Of a DNA stretch of 64,000 nt, positions 1 to 8,235 are shown in pieces (within the stretch, counting starts at the first letter, position 1; each line of letters starts with the position of its first letter). Origin of the DNA: Pelagibius sp. Alg239-R121 (lineage in GTDB: Bacteria > Pseudomonadota > Alphaproteobacteria > Kiloniellales > Kiloniellaceae). The stretch covers positions 425,439-489,438 of the forward strand of contig NZ_CAMZOF010000008.1 in the NCBI RefSeq assembly GCF_947331435.1, read 5' to 3'. Below the pieces are notes generated by a model. The model was given only the letters and a program-made list of their open reading frames with translations. It was not told the origin of the DNA and searched no databases. The position numbers and the translations under genes are program-made.

Positions 1-681
1 GGGGAGCATTGGGTGAGCCAGACTGTCGGAATTCCAACTCTCCTGGATGTTGCATTCGATCGGAAAGGCCGGCGCGGTTGGGCGGTCGGTTTGGCGAGCG
101 CCATTTTTTCTACCCGTGACGGCGGCAATACCTGGGTCTCACAGCGAGAATTGAAGGCGGGAGATTTCGACAGGGGCAGCTTATGGGGGGTTGCGGCCTC
201 GGAAGATGGTTCACACGTGTGGGCAGTTGGGGGAACGGGATATCGCGGTTCCAGGCGCAGGCTGATCATGATGACTAAGGATGGCGGGCGGACCTGGACA
301 GAAGAGACAAATGACTCGCCAACTCTCTACGATGTGTTTTTTCTGCCTGACGCTAAGACCGGTTGGGCTGTCGGAGGATATCAAGGGTGGGGCGACGCCG
401 TGATCATGAAGACCATCAATGGCGGGGAAAGCTGGACCGAACAACAGCGTGACGGCCCAGCTCTAATTAGAGTTTCCTTTCAGCCGGACGGGCGGCATGG
501 CTGGATCCTGGGTGAGGAGGGCCTCATTCTGGCGACTGTTGATGGCGGTGAGACTTGGTCGGAGCTAGAACTGCCCAAGGCCGGTTTGTATGCTGTTACG
601 GCGCTCAAGGGTGGTCGGTTTTTAGCTGTTGGAGACTATATGAACACGGTCATCAGCACAGGAATTGCGGGCGGCCGTTAG
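1..681 (+). CDS. BNR-repeat / Ycf48-like beta-propeller protein, 5' end outside the window
   Basis: The frame is open from the first base, with Gly-Glu-His-Trp encoded before the first possible GTG at 13, so the gene starts upstream of the window. The visible 226 residues contain four sialidase-type (BNR/Asp-box) units of the form DGGxTW or NGGxSW, near residues 39, 94, 140 and 181, each followed by a hydrophobic strand and GWAVG- or GWILG-like segments. This pattern belongs to beta-propellers related to Ycf48/HCF136 and WD40/YVTN-type proteins. Such proteins are often scaffolds or binding proteins rather than glycosidases, and no catalytic residues can be assigned. The next gene lies on the opposite strand. 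The specific role is unknown. Confidence 0.8.
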   Translation, partial: GEHWVSQTVGIPTLLDVAFDRKGRRGWAVGLASAIFSTRDGGNTWVSQRELKAGDFDRGSLWGVAASEDGSHVWAVGGTGYRGSRRRLIMMTKDGGRTWTEETNDSPTLYDVFFLPDAKTGWAVGGYQGWGDAVIMKTINGGESWTEQQRDGPALIRVSFQPDGRHGWILGEEGLILATVDGGETWSELELPKAGLYAVTALKGGRFLAVGDYMNTVISTGIAGGR

Positions 682-688
682 ACTGGCG

Positions 689-1123
689 TCAAATAAAATC
701 GACGTCGTCTCCCAGCGAAATCCTGCCGCCCTTTATCACGCGGCAACAAACGCCGCCGCGCCAGTCCGGTTCCAATGCCCGGCGTAGACCGGGGCTGGCT
801 TTATCCATGATGGTACAGGGATCGGTTTCGCAGTAGATCTCCAGAACGACATCGCCAATTTTCAAGCGCGAACCTGTGGCTTCTTTCAATGCAACGCCTT
901 CGACCAGCAGATTGGCGCGGCGGGTGGTCCAGGCCAGGTCCTTGCCATGTTCGGCGCAGGTTGCTTCCCAATCTTCGCGGGCAAGGACCGAAATCTGCCG
1001 GCGGCGAAGCTTGCCGCGGTAGTCGCCTTCAAGGCCCTGTTCCACCGTAACTCCGGCGGCGTGAATTTCTTCCATCGGCGCTCCGCTCTTGGCTTTTCGG
1101 GCAATGCCCAGCAACTTTCCCAT
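689..1123 (-). CDS. MOSC domain protein
   Basis: This 144-residue protein has the layout of stand-alone MOSC (molybdenum cofactor sulfurase C-terminal) proteins: an N-terminal strand (MGKLLGIARK), EGDYRGK, the RQISVLAREDW strand, the TRRANLLVEG segment, GDVVLEIYCETDPC with a conserved Cys, and a late GGVCCRV. MOSC proteins bind or transfer sulfur or reduced N-hydroxylated compounds with a molybdenum cofactor. I chose ATG at 1123 because it follows the cfa stop by 10 bases, with AGGAA overlapping that stop. A longer reading from 1198 would overlap cfa heavily. It is probably cotranscribed with cfa. The substrate cannot be read from sequence. Confidence 0.85.
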   Translation of the reverse strand: MGKLLGIARKAKSGAPMEEIHAAGVTVEQGLEGDYRGKLRRRQISVLAREDWEATCAEHGKDLAWTTRRANLLVEGVALKEATGSRLKIGDVVLEIYCETDPCTIMDKASPGLRRALEPDWRGGVCCRVIKGGRISLGDDVDFI

Positions 1124-1133
1124 CTTGCAGTTC

Positions 1134-2435
1134 CTATTCGTAGAGGTCTGCACGGGTCGGCGGCATACCCGATAGGCCGCGAGTGCGCTTGGAGGCAAGG
1201 GTCTGAAAGATGTTCAGGGTTCCGCGTTCGAAGGCCATGGAAACGCCGGCGAGATAGAGCACCCAGAGCCGGTAGCGCTCCTCGCCGGCTTCGGCGATGG
1301 CGGCTTCGCGTTTGGCCATCAGGCGTTCCGCCCAGAGACGTGTCGTGCGTGCATAGTGTTCGCGCCAGGCTTCGACATCGTGCACTTCGAAGCCGTGGGC
1401 TTCCAGGTTTCGGATCGACATACCGACATGATCGACCTCTGCCCCTGGGAAGATGTACTTCAGCATCGAGGTGTATTCAGGACGCTTCTTGTTGAACTTC
1501 GCATCACTCGACTTGCCTCGCCGAGCAATGGAATGGTGCAGATAGAGGCCACGCGGCTCCAACAGCCGGTTTACGGTCTTGAAGTAGCTGGCATGGTTGG
1601 CGATACCCACATGCTCGAACATGCCGATTGAAGATACCTTGTCAAAGGTTCCTTCCAGGTCGCGAAAGTCGCGCAACTCGACGGAGACCTTATCGCTGAG
1701 ACCCCGTTCCTCGATGCGTTTACGGGCCAGTTCCAGTTGTTCATCCGACAGAGTCACGCCGAGGGCCGTGACGCCGTAATGCTCGGCAGCGTGACAGATC
1801 AGTGCTCCCCAGCCGCAACCGATGTCCAACAGGCGTTCCCCGGGCTTCAGGCGCAGCTTTTTGCAGATCATGTCCAGTTTGTCGCGCTGAGCCGTATCGA
1901 TATCGTTGGCCCAATCCGTGAAGTAACCGCAGGTATAAACCATCTCCTTGTCAAGGAAGAGGCGATAGAAATCGTTGGAAACGTCGTAGTGATAGGCGAT
2001 ATCCGCCTTGTCGCTGCCTTTGCCTGCGGTGGAACCCTCGCCCAGCTTGTCGCTTGAGCCGCCTGACTTTTTAAAGGCGACAGCAAGAGGTAGGGCGGCC
2101 TTCAGCAGCAAACCTTTGTCCAGACGTTCGCGCAGAACCCGGGATTTGCCTTGCGGGCGACGGGATGCGAGTTCGAACAAAGTCCCGCCGCGGATGTCGA
2201 TATCACCGGCAATATGCAAGTCGATCAGAGTCTTGGCTTTTGGACGCCGCAGCAGGCGGGGCAGGGCCATTTCGTCAGTGATCGCAAGCCGCAGGTCGGA
2301 ATCGCCGTTTCGCTCCGCTGGAATGGTCGAGCCATCCCAGAGTTCGAAGCCGAAATCCAATTCGAGGCGTTCATGAACGTGAGCGAGAGCCCGGCGCGCC
2401 GCATCGAGACGGCTTTGCCCATGATTCGAGGGCAT
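1134..2435 (-). CDS. cfa: Cyclopropane-fatty-acyl-phospholipid synthase
   Basis: This SAM-dependent methyltransferase of 433 residues adds a methylene group across the double bond of unsaturated acyl chains in membrane phospholipids. It has the usual two-part layout: an N-terminal lipid-binding region to about residue 145, then the Rossmann domain. Visible motifs are YHYDVSNDFY at about 148-157, YTCGYF at 167-172, the SAM-binding LLDIGCGWG at about 202-210, and FEHVG further on. Length matches the family. The MOSC gene follows directly on the same strand. In many proteobacteria cfa responds to stationary phase or acid stress, but no specific promoter is obvious here. Confidence 0.95.
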   Translation of the reverse strand: MPSNHGQSRLDAARRALAHVHERLELDFGFELWDGSTIPAERNGDSDLRLAITDEMALPRLLRRPKAKTLIDLHIAGDIDIRGGTLFELASRRPQGKSRVLRERLDKGLLLKAALPLAVAFKKSGGSSDKLGEGSTAGKGSDKADIAYHYDVSNDFYRLFLDKEMVYTCGYFTDWANDIDTAQRDKLDMICKKLRLKPGERLLDIGCGWGALICHAAEHYGVTALGVTLSDEQLELARKRIEERGLSDKVSVELRDFRDLEGTFDKVSSIGMFEHVGIANHASYFKTVNRLLEPRGLYLHHSIARRGKSSDAKFNKKRPEYTSMLKYIFPGAEVDHVGMSIRNLEAHGFEVHDVEAWREHYARTTRLWAERLMAKREAAIAEAGEERYRLWVLYLAGVSMAFERGTLNIFQTLASKRTRGLSGMPPTRADLYE

Positions 2436-2590
2436 GAAAACTCCTTGGAAGGTCGCGCATTACCGGATTGCTATCGGTTAGCGAATCCGTTGGATCCGGG
2501 CGATGCTATCCAAGCAGGAGGATAGCCGCAACGCCGCTTCGCAGACTGATTTTTTCTGAATAAACCGCGGCGCTGCGTTCCAGGCCACCG

Positions 2591-2839
2591 TCAATGTTGA
2601 CGGGCGGCAACGATGAGGCATTCAATCTCGGTTTCACCCAAAGCGCGGGAGGCTTCAAGGCGGTTGAGACCCTTGACCAGAACAAAGCCTTTTTTGTCGT
2701 CACGACGAACCTGAATGGGGCTCTGTTCACCCTCTTCAAGAAGGCTTTCTGCCCGTTCGGCGATCTTGCCTTCGTCGAGGTCGTTTTTCAGCTTTGCCGG
2801 CACGTATATGCCGGCGATCGGTATCTGGTGTGTCTTCAT
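2591..2839 (-). CDS. Small ParB N-terminal-domain-like protein
   Basis: This 82-residue protein consists almost entirely of a ParB/sulfiredoxin-like fold: IPIAGIYVP at the start, an ESLLEEGEQSPIQVR segment, and the characteristic FVLVKGLNRLEASRALG (in ParB proteins, a G.RR..A...LG helix). There is no DNA-binding HTH or dimerisation part, so it is not a partition protein. Stand-alone domains of this type include sulfiredoxin-like and nuclease-like proteins, but the sulfiredoxin Cys motif is absent. It lies between cfa and a parvulin gene on the same strand. Function unknown. Confidence 0.7.
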   Translation of the reverse strand: MKTHQIPIAGIYVPAKLKNDLDEGKIAERAESLLEEGEQSPIQVRRDDKKGFVLVKGLNRLEASRALGETEIECLIVAARQH

Positions 2840-2881
2840 TTAGTGACTACCGCTGTCAAACTGATGCCGGTCATCGGATTC

Positions 2882-3202
2882 TCAGGCTGTTCGAAGAATC
2901 AAATGATAGCCAAAAGGCGTCTCTACGACACCACTCAGGCCACCGACTTCAAGTCCAAAGGCAGCCTCGTCAAATTCCGGCACCATCATACCGCGGCCGA
3001 AGGGTCCAAGATCGCCGCCACTCTTTCCCGAAGGACAATCTGAATGGGCGCTTGCAAGTTCGCCGAAGTCCGCGCCTTCATCGAGTCGAGTCTTAAGATC
3101 TTCGATCTCGCTTAAGGCTTCGTCTTTAGAACGGGTTGCGCTGGAACGCTGTGATCCTGCATACATAAGTAGGATGTGCGAAGCAGCAACTTGAGCAGAC
3201 AT
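2882..3202 (-). CDS. Parvulin-type peptidyl-prolyl cis-trans isomerase
   Basis: This 106-residue protein is a minimal parvulin domain without signal peptide or chaperone extension, so it is probably cytoplasmic. Hallmarks are ASHILL near residue 7, the FGELASAHSDCPSG segment, GGDLGPFGRGMMVPEFDEAAF, and the closing ETPFGYHLI, which is close to the canonical T.FGYHII. Parvulins catalyse proline cis-trans isomerisation in folding. It lies upstream of the ParB-like gene on the same strand with about 40 bases between them. Length equals that of single-domain PpiC-type enzymes. Confidence 0.9.
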   Translation of the reverse strand: MSAQVAASHILLMYAGSQRSSATRSKDEALSEIEDLKTRLDEGADFGELASAHSDCPSGKSGGDLGPFGRGMMVPEFDEAAFGLEVGGLSGVVETPFGYHLILRTA

Positions 3203-3421
3203 AGGGAACCTCTTGTAAAAAAAGCGAAAATTTCGAACATGGTTTTTCGAGAGCCGAAACGGCCTCGAGAAAGCTTTAACAGATTGAAAATAGTTTGTCC
3301 CGCAACCAATTTCTTATGGTAAACGGTTCTGTTAACCGAACTTTGCAAGACTTTAGAAAAATGTGATCTTTATCGTTAGACCTTCGAACGAAAGAGAAGA
3401 AAGAGAGAAGGAGTGGACCAC

Positions 3422-3742
3422 ATGACGCTCAGCGGACGGCAGGACCAACGCCGCAGATACCGGCGATACCGGTCGACCAATGGCGCGACCCTGAAACTGG
3501 GTAGCGACTGGAATCCATGCTCCGCTGTGGATGTGTCGGGTGGTGGCGTATTCCTTGAAACCTCTTGCCGTCCCGAAATCGGTGATCCAATCGAGATGAA
3601 GATTGAAGTGCTGGGGGATTTCACGGGCACGGTTGTCAGGCATGCCTGGAACGGCATCGGCGTGAAGTTCGATGAAGTTGATTTCAAAAACGAAGGCCTG
3701 GCGCAAAACCTGGCCAACCCGAGCCGCCGGCGACTGCACTAA
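3422..3742 (+). CDS. PilZ domain protein
   Basis: This is a 106-residue single-domain PilZ protein, expected to bind cyclic di-GMP and act as an effector or adaptor. Both binding motifs are present: an arginine-rich RRRYRRYRS at about residues 10-18 (RxxxR motif) and DVSGGGVFLE at about 35-45 (D/NxSxxG motif). I prefer ATG at 3422 to GTG at 3413, because AAGGAG at 3408-3413 sits 8 bases before the ATG and would overlap the GTG. It is divergent from the parvulin gene. A GGDEF-EAL protein at 36.3-38.2 kb could contribute to the c-di-GMP pool, but no physical link is visible. Confidence 0.88.
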   Translation: MTLSGRQDQRRRYRRYRSTNGATLKLGSDWNPCSAVDVSGGGVFLETSCRPEIGDPIEMKIEVLGDFTGTVVRHAWNGIGVKFDEVDFKNEGLAQNLANPSRRRLH

Positions 3743-3871
3743 TTTCTGAAATTTCGGCTAAGCGCAGCCAAAGCTGCATTCTCTCTCGCCCGTCGATACA
3801 GAAATTGGTTCGACTGGTGTTTTAGTTTCGAATGAAACAATGAAGCTTTCGGTCTCTGGTCGGACTGGCGC

Positions 3872-4627
3872 CTAATTTGAAGCAATCTTGATAGTCAGGT
3901 GTGAAATCAGGTCGTCGAACCTGATATCTGGTGCCTGATCCACGATCAAATAGTCGCCTTCCTGCAGATTTGGCAAAGCAAGAGCCGCTTTGCGCTCTGA
4001 GAACTTGGAATGATCGACAGCCATAACACGTTGATCTGCAATAGACATCATCGCCTTCGTTATATCGACCTCGCATTGCTCCTGGACCAAAAATCCCCGT
4101 TGCGGGTGGATCGTAGACGCCGAGAGAATGGCGTAATCCACCTGCAAGGAAGCAATCACGTCAAACGCCGCGCGGTCGAAGGCAGCACCATCGTGACTGC
4201 GAAGCTGAGTGCCAGCCATAAAGACTTTGTTGCCGGGGATCATCGCCAAGGTGCTTGCGACGAAGGCCGAGTTGGTAACAAGCGTTAAATCACGATGATG
4301 CCGTAGTGCCTGCGCGATGAAGCCGGATGTGGAGCCCGTATCGATGGCCAGGGACTGCCCGTCGTTGACCAGGCGCGCGACCTCCCCGGCAATCGCAATC
4401 TTTTCTTCTCGGTTATGGTTCATCCGGGCCAGAAACGGCGGGTCTATGACGCTCTGTGTGCTGACAATCGCCCCGTGAACTTTCTGCAGTTCGCCACGTG
4501 CGACCATCGGTTTGACGATACGCCGTATGGTTTGATCGCTGACTTTTAAAAGATCTGCGAGCTCGTTCACGCTAATTCGGCCACGCAAGCCGATTGCGTT
4601 CAGAATGTCTTGCTCATACTTCGACAT
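3872..4627 (-). CDS. DeoR-family transcriptional regulator
   Basis: This 251-residue repressor-type protein has an N-terminal winged helix (about 1-57: ISVNELADLLKVSDQTIRR) and a DeoR C-terminal sensor domain of the ribose-5-phosphate-isomerase-like fold. The sensor includes AIDTGSTSGFIAQAL and TLVTNS segments near 96-125, where phosphorylated ligands bind in this family. It is divergent from the dehydrogenase-phosphotransferase pair starting at 4776, across a 148-base AT-rich gap, and so is the likely local regulator of that operon. A phosphorylated product of the downstream kinase-like enzyme is an attractive ligand, but that is inference. Confidence 0.92.
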   Translation of the reverse strand: MSKYEQDILNAIGLRGRISVNELADLLKVSDQTIRRIVKPMVARGELQKVHGAIVSTQSVIDPPFLARMNHNREEKIAIAGEVARLVNDGQSLAIDTGSTSGFIAQALRHHRDLTLVTNSAFVASTLAMIPGNKVFMAGTQLRSHDGAAFDRAAFDVIASLQVDYAILSASTIHPQRGFLVQEQCEVDITKAMMSIADQRVMAVDHSKFSERKAALALPNLQEGDYLIVDQAPDIRFDDLISHLTIKIASN

Positions 4628-4775
4628 TAGAGTTTCCGGGTGCGACTGAATTCACATAGGGCCGGTGTTTCACTCATTCTAAAGTTTAATATCAACAAAA
4701 AACATCAAAATTATTGATTTATGTCGAAATAGAGGTTTTGCTTGAAGAGGCAAAACTGGAAAATCGAAGCAGGAT
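4628..4775. promoter_or_regulatory. AT-rich divergent promoter region with candidate DeoR operator
   Basis: This short, unusually AT-rich gap separates the DeoR gene from the flavoenzyme operon. An imperfect palindrome, ATCAA-AATTA-TTGAT, lies at 4704-4718, and a related ATCAAC lies at 4691. These are possible operators for the divergently encoded regulator. The position fits autoregulation and control of both directions, but no -10/-35 pair can be assigned with confidence. Confidence 0.3.
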
Positions 4776-7193
4776 ATGAGCACGCACTCGGCAAAGCACC
4801 TGATCATCGGCGGCGGTATTATCGGTTGTTCCATCGCCTATCACCTCGCCAAAGCCGGAGAGCAGGATGTGGTTTTGCTGGAAAAATCCAGTCTGACAGA
4901 AGGCGCGACCTGGCACGCAGCGGGGCTCGTCGGTCAGCTGCGCTCCTCGCGTAATACAACGCGCATGCTTCAGAAATCCGTGGCACTTTATGACCGCTTA
5001 GAAGCTGAAACCGGCTTGGCCTGTGATTGGAAGAAGGTGGGGAGTCTCCGCCTGGCTGCATCACACGACCGGATGCTCGAGGCAAAACGCCTGGCGGCAA
5101 TGGCCCGCAGCTTTGGGCTGGAAATGAACATCATTTCCGCTGCCGAAGCACAGGAACTCTTTCCCTACATTGAAACGAACGGACTTGAGGGTGCGGCCTT
5201 TATTCCCACAGACGGGCACGTTGATCCTGCCTCGCTATGCCAGTCAATTGCCGCTGGCGCACGCCTTCACGGCGCTTCTCTGCGGCAGGGCGTGAAGGTA
5301 ACCGACTTTAAGCTCGAAAAGGGCCGTATCGTTGAAGTCATGACCAGTGACGGGAGTTACGAGGCGGAAACGGTGACCCTGGCAACCGGGATGTGGAGCC
5401 GTGAGCTTGGGCAAAAACTCAGGCTCCGGATCCCGGCTTGTGCGGTCGAGCATCAATATGTTGTCACCGAACCAATTCCGGATTTCCCAGATGGCTTACC
5501 GACTCTCAGAGATCCCGATCGGCTGGTCTATTACAAGCCGGATGCGGGGGGCAGGCTGGTCATCGGCGGTTATGAGGACGATACGCGGCCCTTTGGAGAT
5601 TCCGGAATTCCAGGCGAGTTCGCCCGCCAGCTCTTACCGGAAAATCTCGAGCGCTTCGAGCCGTTGGCCGCCTGTGCAGCCGAGGTGACACCGGTCGTCA
5701 ATGAAGTCGGTATCCGCCAATTCATCAATGGCCCGATACCTTATTCCGCCGACGGCGATTTCGTCATGGGCCCCGCACCGGATTTTCATAATCTGATGCT
5801 CGCAACCGGATTTCTCTATGGCATCGCGGCAGCCGGTGGCGCAGGTGAAATGATGTCGGAATGGATTCTGGAAGGACGTCCGAGCCTCGATCTCTGGCCG
5901 CTCGATGCGCGGCGTTTCGATCGTCATCATGGGTCCAGGGCCTTCATGTATCCGCGCGCCGTCGAACATTACGCGCACCACTATAAAATGCGCTATCCCG
6001 GTGCAGAAAGCAGCGTCGCCCGAAATCTGCGGTTAAGTCCCCTGCACGAACGTCTGAAGTCAAAAGGTGCCGTGTTCGGGTCAAAAAACGGTTGGGAACG
6101 GCCACTTTGGTTCGCGCCAGCCGGAACCGCTCCGGTCGATCAACTGGATTTTCTTGAGCCGGGTTGGAAAGCCTTCGCTGCCGAAGAGCATAGGGCAGTG
6201 CGCGAAGGTGTCGTCCTGATTGATCAGTCGAGTTTCTCAAAGTTTGAATTGTTCGGGCCAGGCGCATTGAAAGCTATGCAGCAGCTGGCTGTCTCCAACA
6301 TGGATAAGCCCGTTGGTGCCGTCATTTACACTCAGCTCTGCAATGAGCACGGTGGGATCGAAGCCGATATCACTGTGATTCGTCTCGCAGAGGCGCATTT
6401 CTACATCGTGACGGGGGCGGGATTCGGGGTCCATGACGGCGACTGGATCCGCCGCAACCTGCCGAACGACGGATCGGCCACGCTTGTCGAAATGACGTCG
6501 GCACGGGCTGTAATCAACCTCTGTGGTCCACACGCCCGCGACGTCCTGGCGGTGGTATCAGAGGATGATGTCTCGAACGCAGCCTTTCCCTTCGCGACGG
6601 CGCAAACCCTCACCATTGGCGCGGCACCGGTGAGGGCCGTCCGCATCGGTTACGTCGGTGAACTTGGTTGGGAGCTCCATATTCCGAGCGAGTTTGGGCT
6701 CCATGTCTATGACCAGCTCTGGGACGCGGGACAGGAATTTGGCATCCGGGATGTTGGCTACCGCGCGATTGATTCTCTTCGCATGGAAAAAGGCTATCTC
6801 TACTGGAGTGCAGACATCACGCCCGACTACAGTCCATGTGAAGCCGGTCTTGGTGGGCGGATTCATCTGCGTTCAAAGGGCGACTTTACTGGCCGTTCGG
6901 CGCTGGAAAGCCAGAAGAAAGAAGGTGTTACGCGGCAACTTTGCAGCTTCATCTCTGAACAGCCGCTTCCTCTCTATGGAGGAGAACCCATCCTCGTCGG
7001 CGATCAGACCGTGTCGCTCGTTTCGAGTACAGCGTTCGGCCACACGGTGGGGCGGCAGATCATGACCGGTTACCTGCCGTCAGAGCTGACATCACGGCGC
7101 GAATTCAAGCTCGAAGCCTTTGGGGAACGATACGCGATCGAGCGCGTGGAAGGACCGCTTTACGATCCGGAGAACAAAAGGCTTAAGGCCTGA
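4776..7193 (+). CDS. FAD-dependent dimethylglycine/sarcosine dehydrogenase-like protein with GcvT domain
   Basis: This 805-residue fusion has an N-terminal D-amino-acid-oxidase-type FAD domain (GGGIIG at 12-17) and a C-terminal aminomethyltransferase (GcvT) tetrahydrofolate domain from about residue 440 on. GATWHAAGL at about 43-51 matches the site where dimethylglycine and sarcosine dehydrogenases bind FAD covalently through histidine (H47 here). YVGELGWELHIP and the late GLGGRI region are typical of the folate part. The expected reaction is oxidative N-demethylation of a methylated amine, with transfer of the one-carbon unit to folate. Substrate is not proven. It is followed after 24 bases by a phosphotransferase gene and preceded by a divergent DeoR regulator. 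Confidence 0.88.
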   Translation: MSTHSAKHLIIGGGIIGCSIAYHLAKAGEQDVVLLEKSSLTEGATWHAAGLVGQLRSSRNTTRMLQKSVALYDRLEAETGLACDWKKVGSLRLAASHDRMLEAKRLAAMARSFGLEMNIISAAEAQELFPYIETNGLEGAAFIPTDGHVDPASLCQSIAAGARLHGASLRQGVKVTDFKLEKGRIVEVMTSDGSYEAETVTLATGMWSRELGQKLRLRIPACAVEHQYVVTEPIPDFPDGLPTLRDPDRLVYYKPDAGGRLVIGGYEDDTRPFGDSGIPGEFARQLLPENLERFEPLAACAAEVTPVVNEVGIRQFINGPIPYSADGDFVMGPAPDFHNLMLATGFLYGIAAAGGAGEMMSEWILEGRPSLDLWPLDARRFDRHHGSRAFMYPRAVEHYAHHYKMRYPGAESSVARNLRLSPLHERLKSKGAVFGSKNGWERPLWFAPAGTAPVDQLDFLEPGWKAFAAEEHRAVREGVVLIDQSSFSKFELFGPGALKAMQQLAVSNMDKPVGAVIYTQLCNEHGGIEADITVIRLAEAHFYIVTGAGFGVHDGDWIRRNLPNDGSATLVEMTSARAVINLCGPHARDVLAVVSEDDVSNAAFPFATAQTLTIGAAPVRAVRIGYVGELGWELHIPSEFGLHVYDQLWDAGQEFGIRDVGYRAIDSLRMEKGYLYWSADITPDYSPCEAGLGGRIHLRSKGDFTGRSALESQKKEGVTRQLCSFISEQPLPLYGGEPILVGDQTVSLVSSTAFGHTVGRQIMTGYLPSELTSRREFKLEAFGERYAIERVEGPLYDPENKRLKA

Positions 7194-7217
7194 ACTGATA
7201 GGGGGGGAGAAGACAGT

Positions 7218-8144
7218 ATGTCCGACGATTTGAACGCGGTCCGGGAGGCTCTGAAAAATCTGCCGAGCGTGACAGGTGCCTTGATCGCTGCCGATGCAGT
7301 GACACGTCTTGGCGGCCTTACCAACCTTGTCTACCGCGTCGAACTGGAAGAGGGGGTTGTCATCGTCCGCATTCCCGGAAAGGGGACCGAGGGTTACATC
7401 GACAGAGCTGTGGAGCTGCACAATGCAATTGCGGCCGCACGCGCGGATGTTTCCGCCGAAGTGCTATGGGCGAATGCTGATACAGGCGTGATGATCAGCC
7501 GTTGCATCAATGAGACCGTCACCATGACGCCGGCAGAGTTCCAGTCGCGTGCAGGCTCGCCCGCCCGCGCAGCGCGTGCCCTGCGGCAGCTTCATCATTC
7601 GGGCGAGGTCTTTGAGTTCCGCTTTGAACTCTTCGCCATGATCGACGACTACCTCAATATTCTGTCGGGTAAGGAAATCAATCTGCCGGATGGCTATCAA
7701 AAAGTTGTCCAAGCTGCTGAACCAATAAAGAAATTGCTCGCGGACCGGCCTGGGCCACTGGCGCCCTGTCATTGTGACCCGCTTTGCGAAAACTTCCTGG
7801 ATGACGGTGATCGGATGTGGGTTGTCGATTGGGAGTATTCGGGCATGAATGACCCATTGTGGGATCTGGGGGACCTGTCGGTCGAAGCGGGGTTCAATGC
7901 CGCACAGGACGAGGAGATGATGACCGCCTACTTTGGCGGCAGGGTGGATCCGTCTGATTTCGGGCGCATGGTCATCTATAAAGCGATGTGCGACCTGCTT
8001 TGGACACTTTGGGGACTGATCCAGCACGCCGACGGCAATCCAGCGGAAGATTTCTGGGCCTACTCAGTCGAACGCTTCGAACGCTGCAAGACCTTGATGA
8101 ACAGCAGCGACTTTGCACGGCATCTAGAGGCAGTACGTCGGTAA
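7218..8144 (+). CDS. Choline/ethanolamine kinase-like (APH-family) phosphotransferase
   Basis: This 308-residue protein has the aminoglycoside-phosphotransferase/choline-kinase fold. It has a glycine-rich LGGLTNLVYRV near 31-41, the catalytic Brenner-type motif CHCDPLCENF at about 184-193 (His185, Asp187, Asn192) and the metal-binding VVDWEYSGMNDPLWDL at about 202-217. The pattern is closer to choline kinases than to resistance enzymes. A strong purine-rich ribosome site (AGGGGGGGAGAAG) precedes the ATG. Pairing with a methylated-amine dehydrogenase and a DeoR repressor suggests a small choline- or amino-alcohol-related catabolic operon. This is inference. Confidence 0.85.
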   Translation: MSDDLNAVREALKNLPSVTGALIAADAVTRLGGLTNLVYRVELEEGVVIVRIPGKGTEGYIDRAVELHNAIAAARADVSAEVLWANADTGVMISRCINETVTMTPAEFQSRAGSPARAARALRQLHHSGEVFEFRFELFAMIDDYLNILSGKEINLPDGYQKVVQAAEPIKKLLADRPGPLAPCHCDPLCENFLDDGDRMWVVDWEYSGMNDPLWDLGDLSVEAGFNAAQDEEMMTAYFGGRVDPSDFGRMVIYKAMCDLLWTLWGLIQHADGNPAEDFWAYSVERFERCKTLMNSSDFARHLEAVRR

Positions 8145-8167
8145 CTGAAACAGGTTCCAGGTCTCAG

Positions 8168-8212
8168 ATATGATAATGGCGGCCAACTCACGTTGAACCG
8201 CCATAATTGCGC
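8168..8212. terminator. Hairpin between convergent genes
   Basis: ATGGCGG at 8176-8182 pairs with CCGCCAT at 8198-8204, and inside it CAAC pairs with GTTG around a TCAC loop. The hairpin lies between two convergent genes ending at 8144 and 8236, the normal place for a shared terminator. The following T tract is weak. Confidence 0.45.
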
Positions 8213-8235
8213 ACTCAGTGTTTGTGTTGACGACG

